This document shows positions 17,071-25,279 of a stretch of 42,869 bases of DNA, one piece after another. The stretch's first letter is position 1; every line of letters begins with the position of its first letter. Source of the stretch: Spirochaetales bacterium (GTDB lineage Bacteria > Spirochaetota > Spirochaetia > Sphaerochaetales > Sphaerochaetaceae); NCBI GenBank assembly GCA_028719825.1, contig JAQYLW010000043.1:1-42869 (forward strand), in the 5' to 3' direction. The notes under the pieces are model-generated. The model saw nothing but the letters and a program-made list of their open reading frames with translations. It searched no databases and was not told the DNA's origin. The position numbers and the translations under genes are program-made.

Positions 17071-17724
17071 TTAAAAATTATAGTAGTTGAGCTTTTTCTC
17101 CGTCCATCTGAAAAATTCGGACACTAACGCATTGAAAATAAAATAAAACACACCTGCCATAACAAGAGGAGTAAGCGAAAACATACGGCTTGTTGATGTT
17201 TGAGCAACACGGAACAATTCGGCAACTCCGAGTACCGAAGCAAGTGCAGTATCTTTTACAAGCGTTACAACTTCTCCCGCAAATGATGGAAGCACACGCT
17301 TGACGGTAATTGGAAGGGAAATACTGAAGAACACCTGTCTCTTTGAAAAGCCAAGTATCTTGGCGGCCTCTTTTAATCCTGAAGGTATGCTCAAATACCC
17401 TCCTCGGAATATCTCTGCAAAATATGCCGCATAGTTTACCGACATGGCTATTATTAAAGAAACAAATCTGTTTATAGCATGCTTAAATAAAAACGACGGA
17501 ACAAAGTAGAAAAACAATAGCTGTAAAATCAAAGGAGTACCGCGCATTATTATGATATAAATATTGGTAATTCCTGATATTATCCTTGATCTGGAGAGCT
17601 TTAATGAAGTCACCGCACACCCTAAAGGAATAGAGAAAATCAGGGTGAGAAAAAAGATGCTCATCGACACAAGAGATGCCGAGAGCATCTGTACAACAAG
17701 TGCTTGAAATTGAGAAGCGCTCAT
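17071..17724 (-). CDS. Polar amino-acid ABC transporter, permease
   Basis: 217 residues with about five membrane segments, belonging to the HisM/GlnP family. It contains [14 protein letters not shown], typical for this family, and the EAA-type cytoplasmic loop [23 protein letters not shown] that contacts the ATPase. One nt separates it from each neighbouring gene, so the three products are co-expressed. A single permease gene suggests a homodimeric channel. Confidence 0.95.
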   Translation of the reverse strand: MSASQFQALVVQMLSASLVSMSIFFLTLIFSIPLGCAVTSLKLSRSRIISGITNIYIIIMRGTPLILQLLFFYFVPSFLFKHAINRFVSLIIAMSVNYAAYFAEIFRGGYLSIPSGLKEAAKILGFSKRQVFFSISLPITVKRVLPSFAGEVVTLVKDTALASVLGVAELFRVAQTSTSRMFSLTPLVMAGVFYFIFNALVSEFFRWTEKKLNYYNF

Positions 17725-17725
17725 A

Positions 17726-18523
17726 TTAAATATTTGTTAAATCAGCACCGAACCATTTTTCGGAAATCTTTTTGAGAGTACCGTCCTTTTTCATCTCGTT
17801 GATTTTCTGCTGAACGGCATCTACCAGCTTTTGTTCACCCTTTCTGAAGCCAATAGCATAATCCTCAGAAGCAATGGGCTCAGAGCGCAGTATTTTCAAC
17901 TGGTTTGCAGCAGACGCTTTTTTGATCTGCGAATCCGCAACTATCTCATCAATTATAACCGCATCAACACCGCCGATTTTTAAATCGGTAATGGCCGTGA
18001 GGAAATCCTTAAATGCAACAACGCGTACAGTAGGATACACTTCTGTCTGTTCAAATGCATATTCTCCGCTTGAACCTGCCTGAACGCCAACCTTTTTGCC
18101 GCTAAGAGATGCTATTGAATTAATCTTGCCGTCATTTCTTACAATGACTACCTGTCTGTTTTTAAGATATGGCTCTGAAAAAAGAATCTTCTCTTTTCTC
18201 TCTTCCGTAACCGTAAATCCGTTCCATATGCAATCGATATTCTTTGTAAGCAATTCAAGCTCTTTTGCACTCCAGTCGATAGGTTGAGTTTTGAGCTCTA
18301 CGCCAAGGCGTGAACACACTTCACGTGCAACATCTATGTCAAAACCGACTATTTCGCCGTTCTCGTCCCTATATCCCATAGGGGGATATGAATCGTCAAG
18401 ACCAAGTACAAACACTTTTTTGTCTTGTATAGCCTTAAGTGATTGATCAGAATCCTTTTTACACGAAATAAAAAGCGAACAAATTATTACAGACATAATC
18501 AGTATCTTAATGACCTTCTTCAT
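17726..18523 (-). CDS. Polar amino-acid ABC transporter, substrate-binding lipoprotein
   Basis: 265 residues. The signal peptide ends in LFISC, so Cys21 is the probable lipidated residue (a relaxed, spirochaete-like lipobox). The mature part is a type 3 solute-binding domain: LGLDDSYPPMGYRDENGE, VGFDIDVAREV, IWNGFTVTEERKE and FSEPYLKN, all typical of amino-acid-binding proteins of the GlnH/FliY family. A good GGAGG precedes the ATG. It leads the operon, as usual for the most abundant component. Ligand is not assigned. Confidence 0.95.
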   Translation of the reverse strand: MKKVIKILIMSVIICSLFISCKKDSDQSLKAIQDKKVFVLGLDDSYPPMGYRDENGEIVGFDIDVAREVCSRLGVELKTQPIDWSAKELELLTKNIDCIWNGFTVTEERKEKILFSEPYLKNRQVVIVRNDGKINSIASLSGKKVGVQAGSSGEYAFEQTEVYPTVRVVAFKDFLTAITDLKIGGVDAVIIDEIVADSQIKKASAANQLKILRSEPIASEDYAIGFRKGEQKLVDAVQQKINEMKKDGTLKKISEKWFGADLTNI

Positions 18524-18559
18524 ATATCCTCCAAAAAAAGTTGCCTTTTATCATATACC

Positions 18560-19429
18560 CTATTTATTTTTATTTGCAATAGGGCTGTTCATTGTGAGAT
18601 AAAAAAAATAAATCCATATAGAATTTGTTTTTATTCCGTTTCTTTTTACCAGTACAATGCTTGTAATAAACGAGAGGGCGAACAACAGTGCAAAGAGCGA
18701 TATCTCCAACGTGGCCCTATACAGAGATATATCGCAAATTTTTATCGCTCCGATAGTGTATAACACGTTCCCCTGAGGACGGAAAAACGAAGAAATAAAA
18801 ACACATAGGCAGAACATTACAAAGGACATTACAAAGCGCAAAATCGTTTTTTTCCTAATTTTGTATTCAAGGCTGTGCTTTACGCTGCCGGAAATATCAT
18901 CGGATATGTTATAAAGGTTCAGAATTCTGTTTTCATATCTGTTTGCAATTCCCCCTACAACAACAGACGATATGAACCCTGCAACAAATACAACAGGTGA
19001 CAGTAAAAGGGAAAAATCCCCGAAAAAGATTAAATACGACAACAGAATTTGACTTATGTTAGATACAAACGCAGAAACAACCGAAACGCCCACATGGCTG
19101 ATTTTTACATCTTTTTTGCATTTTAACCTTTCTAAATAAAAAATAGCCGCACCTGAAATAAATGATGATACTATTGTCATTAGAAAAAACGGAGAAAACA
19201 GGGACGCCGAAAGCAATCCGCTTATAAAAGATTTAAACAATATAGCCGTACAAAACTCTTTTAAATTAAGACGTGAGGCAAAAATCATCAAGGGAATGTA
19301 TGCAAAACCGTATCTGATAAACGGTGGGTGCGGAAAGAGAGCTTCAATGGTGGAAAAATACAAGGACAGAGCTATAATAAAACTCAGTTTTTTAGAAAGC
19401 AATCGCATCATAATCGTTTTTCTGTTCAA
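18560..19429 (-). CDS. Gx transporter family membrane protein (Hpre_diP_synt_I type)
   Basis: Up to 289 residues, but the start is more likely ATG 19411 or 19408 (MMRLLSKKL...), reducing the overlap with the upstream gene. There are five to seven hydrophobic segments in the first 165 residues, then a cytoplasmic stretch and two further segments. The N-terminal part resembles the family once called heptaprenyl diphosphate synthase component I, now regarded as a small ECF-S-like transporter family, including a Pro/Phe-rich first loop (ALFPHPPFIRYGFAY). Its partner is the adjacent NusG-domain-II gene, a pairing known from many anaerobes. The C-terminal extension of about 120 residues is unusual. 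Substrate is unknown. Confidence 0.7.
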   Translation of the reverse strand: MNRKTIMMRLLSKKLSFIIALSLYFSTIEALFPHPPFIRYGFAYIPLMIFASRLNLKEFCTAILFKSFISGLLSASLFSPFFLMTIVSSFISGAAIFYLERLKCKKDVKISHVGVSVVSAFVSNISQILLSYLIFFGDFSLLLSPVVFVAGFISSVVVGGIANRYENRILNLYNISDDISGSVKHSLEYKIRKKTILRFVMSFVMFCLCVFISSFFRPQGNVLYTIGAIKICDISLYRATLEISLFALLFALSFITSIVLVKRNGIKTNSIWIYFFYLTMNSPIANKNK

Positions 19430-19784
19430 AAACAGCTTTTAGTTGAACCGAAACCCCGTTTGGTAAACAAACAAGGCTCTCTGCATTTTTTTCAATTTTC
19501 CGGTTAGTGCAGGTTTTGAGTAAACATGGGGACGAGAGTATTTCTACCTCCTTGTTTTTTATCTCTAAAACCGTATCCCCAAGGAGGCCTGACACGTTAT
19601 ATACCGCATCTTTATATAAGGGGTAAACATACTCCTCTCCCTGTGATGTCACAACTACATATGAGGGAGCAGCAAGACTTTTGATATAAAAGAAACAGCA
19701 TACCGCTACAGTAACAGCAAGCACAAAAATACAGATTATTGCATCGCCTGCCGTTATTCTGTAAGATTTTTTATCACCCTCCAA
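19392..19784 (-). CDS. NusG domain II-containing protein
   Basis: 130 residues: a membrane anchor at about 14-35 and then an extracytoplasmic beta domain. The conserved core has Cys87 and Cys92 (SSPCLLKTC) and Cys106 in SLVCLPNGVSV, the family pattern. The family is known as a frequent neighbour of the Gx transporter family and of flavin/extracellular electron-transfer loci; no flavin transferase is in this window. The start overlaps the TetR gene by 11 nt and the end overlaps the Gx gene, so the three form one operon. Confidence 0.8.
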   Translation of the reverse strand: MEGDKKSYRITAGDAIICIFVLAVTVAVCCFFYIKSLAAPSYVVVTSQGEEYVYPLYKDAVYNVSGLLGDTVLEIKNKEVEILSSPCLLKTCTNRKIEKNAESLVCLPNGVSVQLKAVFEQKNDYDAIAF

Positions 19785-20349
19785 AGCTTATCCTCATAAA
19801 TTCCGATTTTAAAAGTGCTATAACGATTTTTTTAAACAACTCCTCATTCGTTGTATGAGAAACGGATGCGAAAGAAGCAACTCCGTGAACATAGCTCCAC
19901 ACGTTGATAAAGGCTTGTTTATATCCCTCATCCGAAATATGGTACATCTTTGAAAAATTGGCAAAAAAATCTCCCATACTACACTTATTTGCTATAAAAC
20001 CGTAAATGCTCTCTGGTCCGATTTCCTCGCTATAATGAGAGAAAAACATAAATTTAAAAATGTTCTCATTGTCTTTTGCAAACTTTACATAGTTTAAACT
20101 AAGAGCCAAAAAAGGATTTTCATCCTTAAGCGATGAGGCGATCATATTAAAAAATTCATCATTCGCCATTTTTGTTAAAACGCCAATCAGATCCTTCATA
20201 TCCTTATAATACGAATAGATGGGCTGTGTAGAGCATTCAAGACCGCCGGCTATTGACCTGGCATTCAAAGCTCCCTCGCCTTCTTTTTTCAAGATTTCAT
20301 ACGAAACATCCGCAATCATTTGCGCATTTATTTTACTTTTAGGTGCCAT
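19774..20349 (-). CDS. TetR/AcrR family transcriptional regulator
   Basis: 191 residues. The N-terminal 50 residues form a TetR helix-turn-helix (ARSIAGGLECSTQPIYSYYKDMKDL); the C-terminal helical domain, with a VNVWSYVHGVASF-like segment near residue 150, is the ligand/dimer domain. It is the first gene of the operon with the NusG-II and Gx genes, so it probably regulates itself and them. AAAGGA lies 9 nt before the ATG. Two related AAC-N4-GTT sites lie in its upstream region (20392-20401 and 20445-20454), one overlapping the -10. The ligand is unknown; a transported molecule is the natural hypothesis. Confidence 0.88.
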   Translation of the reverse strand: MAPKSKINAQMIADVSYEILKKEGEGALNARSIAGGLECSTQPIYSYYKDMKDLIGVLTKMANDEFFNMIASSLKDENPFLALSLNYVKFAKDNENIFKFMFFSHYSEEIGPESIYGFIANKCSMGDFFANFSKMYHISDEGYKQAFINVWSYVHGVASFASVSHTTNEELFKKIVIALLKSEFMRISFGG

Positions 20350-20384
20350 ACCTTATTATCCTTTAGTTTAACAAGTTCAATCAT

Positions 20385-20401
20385 ATTATATAACTTATGT
20401 T
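20385..20401 (-). promoter_or_regulatory. TetR-operon -10 with overlapping operator-like site A
   Basis: Minus-strand TATAAT (20385-20390) directly abuts AACATAAGTT (20392-20401), an AAC-N4-GTT pseudo-palindrome. Bound repressor would cover the promoter. The predicted leader is about 30 nt. Confidence 0.5.
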
Positions 20402-20438
20402 ATTTTAATTGCAACATCGGTTGAAATAATTGTTTGCG

Positions 20439-20454
20439 TTATAAAACTTTTGTT
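20439..20454 (-). promoter_or_regulatory. Operator-like site B
   Basis: AACAAAAGTT followed by TTATAA on the minus strand. It matches site A at 14 of 16 positions, in the same orientation and 53 bp apart (about five helical turns), so two dimers could bind on one DNA face. It sits just beyond the 3' end of the neighbouring exported-protein gene. Confidence 0.4.
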
Positions 20455-20458
20455 ATTA

Positions 20459-20902
20459 TTATGTTTTGTCAATGGAAAGAGCGAGTATCTTATTCTCTTT
20501 TGAATTCATTACCGCAGCGCCCTGCTTAAACTCATCATTTTTTGTTTTCATTATAAACCTGAACGAAACATTCATATCGTTAATTCTGAGTGATGAAAAT
20601 GCAACGCTTTTTGCAGGCATTATTTCAGAAAGATCCCCCGTAATTTCGGAAAGTATGGTTTTAACGCTCGGATCAAAGTATTTTTCGCACCATTCAAAGG
20701 AAAAATCGCTTGTTAGCGCCCTGCTAAACTCAACGAGTGCCGGGTTTGAATTAGGGTCATTCAAGGTGCCGAAGTCTTTATATACCGCATGAAGTCTGGG
20801 TTTTGTGGCAGCGGCTGAGGATATTGCGCTCTCGCTAAGAGCAAAAACGCCAAGTGGCAAGAGCAAAACCGTTCCAAACATTAACAACGACTTATGTTTC
20901 AC
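20459..20902 (-). CDS. Small exported protein of unknown function
   Basis: 147 residues beginning at a GTG (20902). A signal peptide is evident (MKHKSLLMFGTVLLLPLGVFA, cut at about residue 21-22). The mature domain is about 125 residues of mixed helix and strand: FSRALTSDFSFEWCEKYF near the middle and a terminal beta-like section (VSFRFIMKTKND, AAVMNSKENKILALSI). One Cys, no lipobox. It is divergently oriented to ttcA with a 38-bp shared region. I recognise no family; the shape recalls small periplasmic domains, but that is only an impression. Confidence 0.6.
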   Translation of the reverse strand: MKHKSLLMFGTVLLLPLGVFALSESAISSAAATKPRLHAVYKDFGTLNDPNSNPALVEFSRALTSDFSFEWCEKYFDPSVKTILSEITGDLSEIMPAKSVAFSSLRINDMNVSFRFIMKTKNDEFKQGAAVMNSKENKILALSIDKT

Positions 20903-20927
20903 TCTTTATAAACTAATATTTTTTCAC

Positions 20928-20933
20928 TACAAT
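20928..20933 (+). promoter_or_regulatory. -10 element of a likely leaderless ttcA transcript
   Basis: TACAAT ends 7 nt before the ttcA ATG at 20941, with no Shine-Dalgarno sequence. A weak TTTATA sits 17 bp upstream (20905-20910). Confidence 0.45.
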
Positions 20934-20940
20934 GTAAAAC

Positions 20941-21681
20941 ATGAATTTCAAAGATGTTGAAAACGGCACAATCCCCCCTTATCTCATGCGATTTTTCAAA
21001 AAAACAGGCAAAACCATAAACCGATACTCAATGATTAAAGAAAACGACAAGGTTCTTCTTGGAATATCGGGAGGCAAGGATTCCCTTTTACTCAGCCTTG
21101 CTCTTTCAATACGCAAGAAGTGGCTGCCTATTTCCTACGATCTTCAGGCCGTTATGATCAACTGGATTGAACATCCCATCACTGATGAAAACCGCGCTCT
21201 TCTGTTTGAATATTTTGACACTCTCAAAATTCCTTTCACAATAGTTGAAGAAAACATGTTCTCTCAAGGCTTCAACGGCGAATTCAATTGCTATCTCTGC
21301 TCCCGCAACAGACGAAGAATACTTTTTAGCATTGCCGAAGAAAGAGGAATTGATAAAATTGCGCTGGGGCATCATCTTGACGACCATATCGAAACAACCA
21401 TAATGAACCTTGCTTTAAGGGGCAATTTTGAGAGCATGAGGGCAGATCAGGATTTCTTCTTGGGGAAAATACACATAATTCGCCCTTTGATAGAAACCGA
21501 GGAGTCCACCATAAAACGAATTGCCGAACGATTGGAGCTTCCCGTGGTGAAGGCCGTTTGCCCTTTTGATCAGGTTAATATTCGAAGCAAAATCAAACCG
21601 ATAGTTAAAAGCATTGCAACACTTGACAAAAACGCAAAAGAGCATATATACGAGGCAGTGTTGAAAATACAGGACAGATAA
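20941..21681 (+). CDS. ttcA: TtcA-family tRNA 2-thiocytidine synthetase
   Basis: TtcA thiolates C32 of certain tRNAs using ATP and a [4Fe-4S] cluster. 246 residues: the PP-loop SGGKDS at 43-48, the cluster CxxC as Cys117 and Cys120 (FNCYLCSRNRR), and a third Cys207 in VKAVCPFD, the complete TtcA set. GHHLDDHIETT is the second ATP-site block. It is a little shorter than the E. coli protein. A general TtcA/TtuA-type role is secure; the exact tRNA position is by family. It stands before the FecR-barrel gene, which has its own promoter. Confidence 0.9.
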   Translation: MNFKDVENGTIPPYLMRFFKKTGKTINRYSMIKENDKVLLGISGGKDSLLLSLALSIRKKWLPISYDLQAVMINWIEHPITDENRALLFEYFDTLKIPFTIVEENMFSQGFNGEFNCYLCSRNRRRILFSIAEERGIDKIALGHHLDDHIETTIMNLALRGNFESMRADQDFFLGKIHIIRPLIETEESTIKRIAERLELPVVKAVCPFDQVNIRSKIKPIVKSIATLDKNAKEHIYEAVLKIQDR

Positions 21682-21706
21682 GTCCATCTCATTAGATGCC
21701 TGCAAA

Positions 21707-21735
21707 TTGCATTAATATATATTTTAATATATAAT
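21707..21735 (+). promoter_or_regulatory. Strong promoter of the FecR/beta-barrel gene
   Basis: TTGCAT (21707-21712), a 17-bp spacer, and a perfect TATAAT (21730-21735). The predicted start at about 21742 gives a leader of about 60 nt that ends with GGAGAA before ATG 21804. This is the best-formed promoter/leader in the window. Confidence 0.7.
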
Positions 21736-21803
21736 ACGAAATGAATAACGCAGTTTTTTCGTGCCTTTTTATCCACTTTTAAATGCACGTAATTGGAGAA
21801 CAT

Positions 21804-24800
21804 ATGAGAAAAATTGCATTGAGCATGTTAATCGCATCACTTATTGCGAGTATGAGTTTTGCCGCTTCTTACATCTCTTTTATCAATCCCGGAGATGCAA
21901 AAGTTTTCGACAACAAGGGAAACCCCGTAAAACTTGAGGATTTGTACGAGGGATATATTCTTGCAACAGGTGAGACGCCAGTAATTCTTGAAAAGAACAA
22001 TGACACTTTAGTCGTTGACAGTTCATCAATTGTTTCGGCATCTAAGATAAACGAGGACGAACTGCAGTTTTACTTGTTCAGCGGTAAAACGGATGTGACT
22101 CACGGCAATTCAAACGACCTGGTCATATCAACCCCATGGAGCAAATATATTGCCACCGACAACACAAATTTCTTAGTGTCATCGGATGAGAAACAGGAAC
22201 TTGTTGACACCATAAAAGGAACGGTATATGCCGTAAACAATCTTTCCAATGAGATGTCAATAATAAACAGTGGCGAACAGTACGACGCATTATCTGCTCC
22301 TGACCTTACATTCTCTCCGAAAGGAGCATTTGCCATTACACCGGAAAGAGCTTATGAAGTATCAAAGCTTATAATGCCGTCAGCTCCAAAAGCAGCACCC
22401 GGATTTACAAATGCAACTGAATTCCCGACCCCCATTAACAGCGAGGAATACAACAAGGCAGATGACTGGGCTGTAATAAGCGGAGATTACAGACAATTTG
22501 TAAAAACTGATACTGAAGGGGATAAGACAACCGAAACAACAGTCAGCACATTAGTTATCAACAAGAAAGGAGTTGTTAAAGAATACAGCGTCGGACAGCT
22601 GCCTGATCCGAATAGCTACATTGCTAACAAAGTAGACGGCGGAATTAAATTCCAAATGTATTCGAATACAGACTCCATAGGACATCAGAAGGATCCTTCT
22701 GATCTCGGCTGGATTACAAACCCCGGTGAACTATATACAAACAGCCTTTCAATCACAGCATTGCCATATATAAAGTTTGCATCTTCAAATATTGAACTCA
22801 GACTTAATATAGGCATTGACCCATCAACAGGTAAACCTATTTTACCATGGGAGACATTAAAATTTGATAGCGCAGCAACGGCAATATCTTCCATAGTTGA
22901 ATACATAAACGACATCAATATAGAAAACACACTGTTTATATCTCGCTCAAGAGATTTACCTCTTAAATTAAGTCCTCTCAATCTGCTGAGCCATGTAAGC
23001 GACGGAATAAAGGTTCCTATGTTGCTCAATGCGGATATGACATATGTACGCCTTAACGTATTTGCAGAGGATCTATCAAACATCAATGCAAAAGATGGTA
23101 TGAGATCAGCTACATTGTCCATTATTCCTGCAAGGAACATATATGACCTCGCCCTTAGCCTTGGCGTTGTATATCACAGAACAGGCGAAACTTCAGATGG
23201 TTCACAGATGCTGTTCAATGCCTCTCTTGATCTCCCGATTCTTAAGAACAACATTCTTTCAGTCGGCGTTCACGGAGGACTGCCATGGTCATGGCAGGAA
23301 GAAGTCTTTACCGACTTGTTCACATCAGCCGATAAGGCTACATTCTACGCAGGTCTTTACTTCACTTCAGAGTATGGTCCGTTCAAGGGCATGTTAGGTG
23401 TTGACTACAACCAAAACAGAATCTTTACGGGATATATCAACAAATTCACCAACTGGTCATTCCTCAACCTGCTTAATAAGAACGTTGACGGACTTAAGTC
23501 TGTTATTCCATACCTCAACGTAAGTGCTGACTTTGGATATGCAGGAATAGGAGTAATGGCAACGGGTGCAATATTTATAGGCGATACAAAGCCGTCATTG
23601 GATCCAAACTATAACGATCTGGCCATATACGCACTCAATTCCAAGATTTCGGCATTTGTTCGCCCGTTTGGCAATGATGCATTAAAGCTTACGGTTGAAT
23701 ATGATTTAGCAAATGTTTATAAGGATGCCTACACAAGCGCTGCAGGTACATTACAGCCATACGATTCAATTTTACAGAACTGGATACCGAACTTCATTGT
23801 TTCATCCGCAACAGGCCCCGTATTCATCAAGGGAACCCTTGATTTTGATTATGATAAAAACAATACACTTCAACCTAAGATTGGATTGCTGATGTCTGTA
23901 AATCTCGGATCTGATTTCGTATTTAATCCGTCATACTACAGAGCCAAGGCTGCAAGTAATGAAAAACGCTCACAGGAATGGGCCCCGGTTGTAAATCTTG
24001 AAGTGGCAGACGAAGTTCACTTCTTCAACCTTTTGGGAACAGGAGTTTCCGTATTCAATTCATTCAAGTTTAAACCGATAGTTGGTGTTGAACATCCGAT
24101 ATTCGCATTAAAGGTACAGCTTGAGGTTTCAGACATAAGCTTTAGCGACTTTAACAGAGCATCATCATGGACGGCAGGACATTGGATTGACAGACTTGTC
24201 AACCAGTTGAGATTCGGTCAGATATTCAATTTTGAGGCAAATTCAACATATTCAGTTAATAAGCACAGCGTAATCTCCTACTCACCAATTCGTGAAAGAC
24301 TTGAGTTGAATCTCAACCTATTTAATGTATTCGGATTGAACATACGCAACTTTACAACCTGGCTTGATACAATTATTTTAAACCAAACACTTGAACCTAC
24401 GGATGCCTTTATAGGATTTAAGTCTGACAAACTCAATGCATACTTAGCAGTAACGGCAACAGGTTCTTGGACAAATGATCCTGATCAGAATCCGCTTGAT
24501 ATCCTGCTGTATCCTACAGCCAACTTTGATATTAACATCTCAGGAGCGAAAGTAGGACTCTTCTTTGGAACAACAGTGAACTTTGTACAAGACAGATCAA
24601 GGAACAACGAGCTTCAGTTCATTTTGGGGATGAGCGGTAAATTCAATGCATGGGATATGCTTGCCGGTGCAACGATCGGATATGAAAGCCCATCATTCCT
24701 GTTTGAGGTAACAGGCGGTATTCAACAGAACAGAGCTACTTACAAACGATTTGATGCTCTTGCAATAACAACGAACGACGATATCACAGACAGCACATAT

Positions 24801-25277
24801 GCAATAACTACTACAGATATGGCATATAGGGTATTCGACAAAGACGGAGAAGAAGTAACCGGAGCTCTTATACCGTTCTTTGATGTTACAATAGGCGGAA
24901 AGGTTAAAGACATATTCTCATTGAACCTAAGCTATAACATCAACCTCAGCTCTTCATTCAAGACACTATACTACGACAGACTAAGTGCATCTCTTAAAAT
25001 CACAACATCTGTTGTAGATATCTTTGGAGCAGTTGAAAAACGTGGTGCATTCTTCGGTGGAGATATTAAGACACTCTGGACTGTTCCCACAGATGTAAGA
25101 ACAGCATTCGCATACAGAGCAGGCGCAGTTATCAAGGCTGATTTTGCAACATTTACAATAGAATATGCAAATGAATTCTTTGGTGGCAAGATCAATGCAA
25201 GAAAGGCTTCAGGTGAGCTTATATCAAGTAATAATACAGGAACGCTTTCATTTAAGGCTGTCCTTGGAATGCTTTAA
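21804..25277 (+). CDS. FecR-domain protein with a giant beta-barrel-like C-terminal region
   Basis: I choose ATG 21804 (1157 residues) over 21783 because GGAGAA lies 5 nt before it and the signal peptide then begins properly (MRKIALSMLIASLIASMSFAA, cut near residue 20). Residues about 20-190 resemble a FecR-type beta domain, including ILATGETPVILE, VVDSSSIVSAS and VISTPWSKY. Residues from about 280 to the end alternate hydrophobic and polar positions in many short strands with aromatic ends, as in outer-membrane barrels. The protein contains no cysteine, common for exported proteins. Codon use appears more biased than in neighbours, fitting high expression. mutL begins 2 nt after its stop. 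Function unknown. Confidence 0.7.
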   Translation: MRKIALSMLIASLIASMSFAASYISFINPGDAKVFDNKGNPVKLEDLYEGYILATGETPVILEKNNDTLVVDSSSIVSASKINEDELQFYLFSGKTDVTHGNSNDLVISTPWSKYIATDNTNFLVSSDEKQELVDTIKGTVYAVNNLSNEMSIINSGEQYDALSAPDLTFSPKGAFAITPERAYEVSKLIMPSAPKAAPGFTNATEFPTPINSEEYNKADDWAVISGDYRQFVKTDTEGDKTTETTVSTLVINKKGVVKEYSVGQLPDPNSYIANKVDGGIKFQMYSNTDSIGHQKDPSDLGWITNPGELYTNSLSITALPYIKFASSNIELRLNIGIDPSTGKPILPWETLKFDSAATAISSIVEYINDINIENTLFISRSRDLPLKLSPLNLLSHVSDGIKVPMLLNADMTYVRLNVFAEDLSNINAKDGMRSATLSIIPARNIYDLALSLGVVYHRTGETSDGSQMLFNASLDLPILKNNILSVGVHGGLPWSWQEEVFTDLFTSADKATFYAGLYFTSEYGPFKGMLGVDYNQNRIFTGYINKFTNWSFLNLLNKNVDGLKSVIPYLNVSADFGYAGIGVMATGAIFIGDTKPSLDPNYNDLAIYALNSKISAFVRPFGNDALKLTVEYDLANVYKDAYTSAAGTLQPYDSILQNWIPNFIVSSATGPVFIKGTLDFDYDKNNTLQPKIGLLMSVNLGSDFVFNPSYYRAKAASNEKRSQEWAPVVNLEVADEVHFFNLLGTGVSVFNSFKFKPIVGVEHPIFALKVQLEVSDISFSDFNRASSWTAGHWIDRLVNQLRFGQIFNFEANSTYSVNKHSVISYSPIRERLELNLNLFNVFGLNIRNFTTWLDTIILNQTLEPTDAFIGFKSDKLNAYLAVTATGSWTNDPDQNPLDILLYPTANFDINISGAKVGLFFGTTVNFVQDRSRNNELQFILGMSGKFNAWDMLAGATIGYESPSFLFEVTGGIQQNRATYKRFDALAITTNDDITDSTYAITTTDMAYRVFDKDGEEVTGALIPFFDVTIGGKVKDIFSLNLSYNINLSSSFKTLYYDRLSASLKITTSVVDIFGAVEKRGAFFGGDIKTLWTVPTDVRTAFAYRAGAVIKADFATFTIEYANEFFGGKINARKASGELISSNNTGTLSFKAVLGML

Positions 25278-25279
25278 TA

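Noticed and set aside
18530-18590. Hairpin-like CCCTAT...ATAGGG between the Gx gene and the amino-acid-binding gene
   Set aside because: Six-bp arms with a 15-nt loop and no adjacent T tract; too weak to call a terminator or riboswitch.
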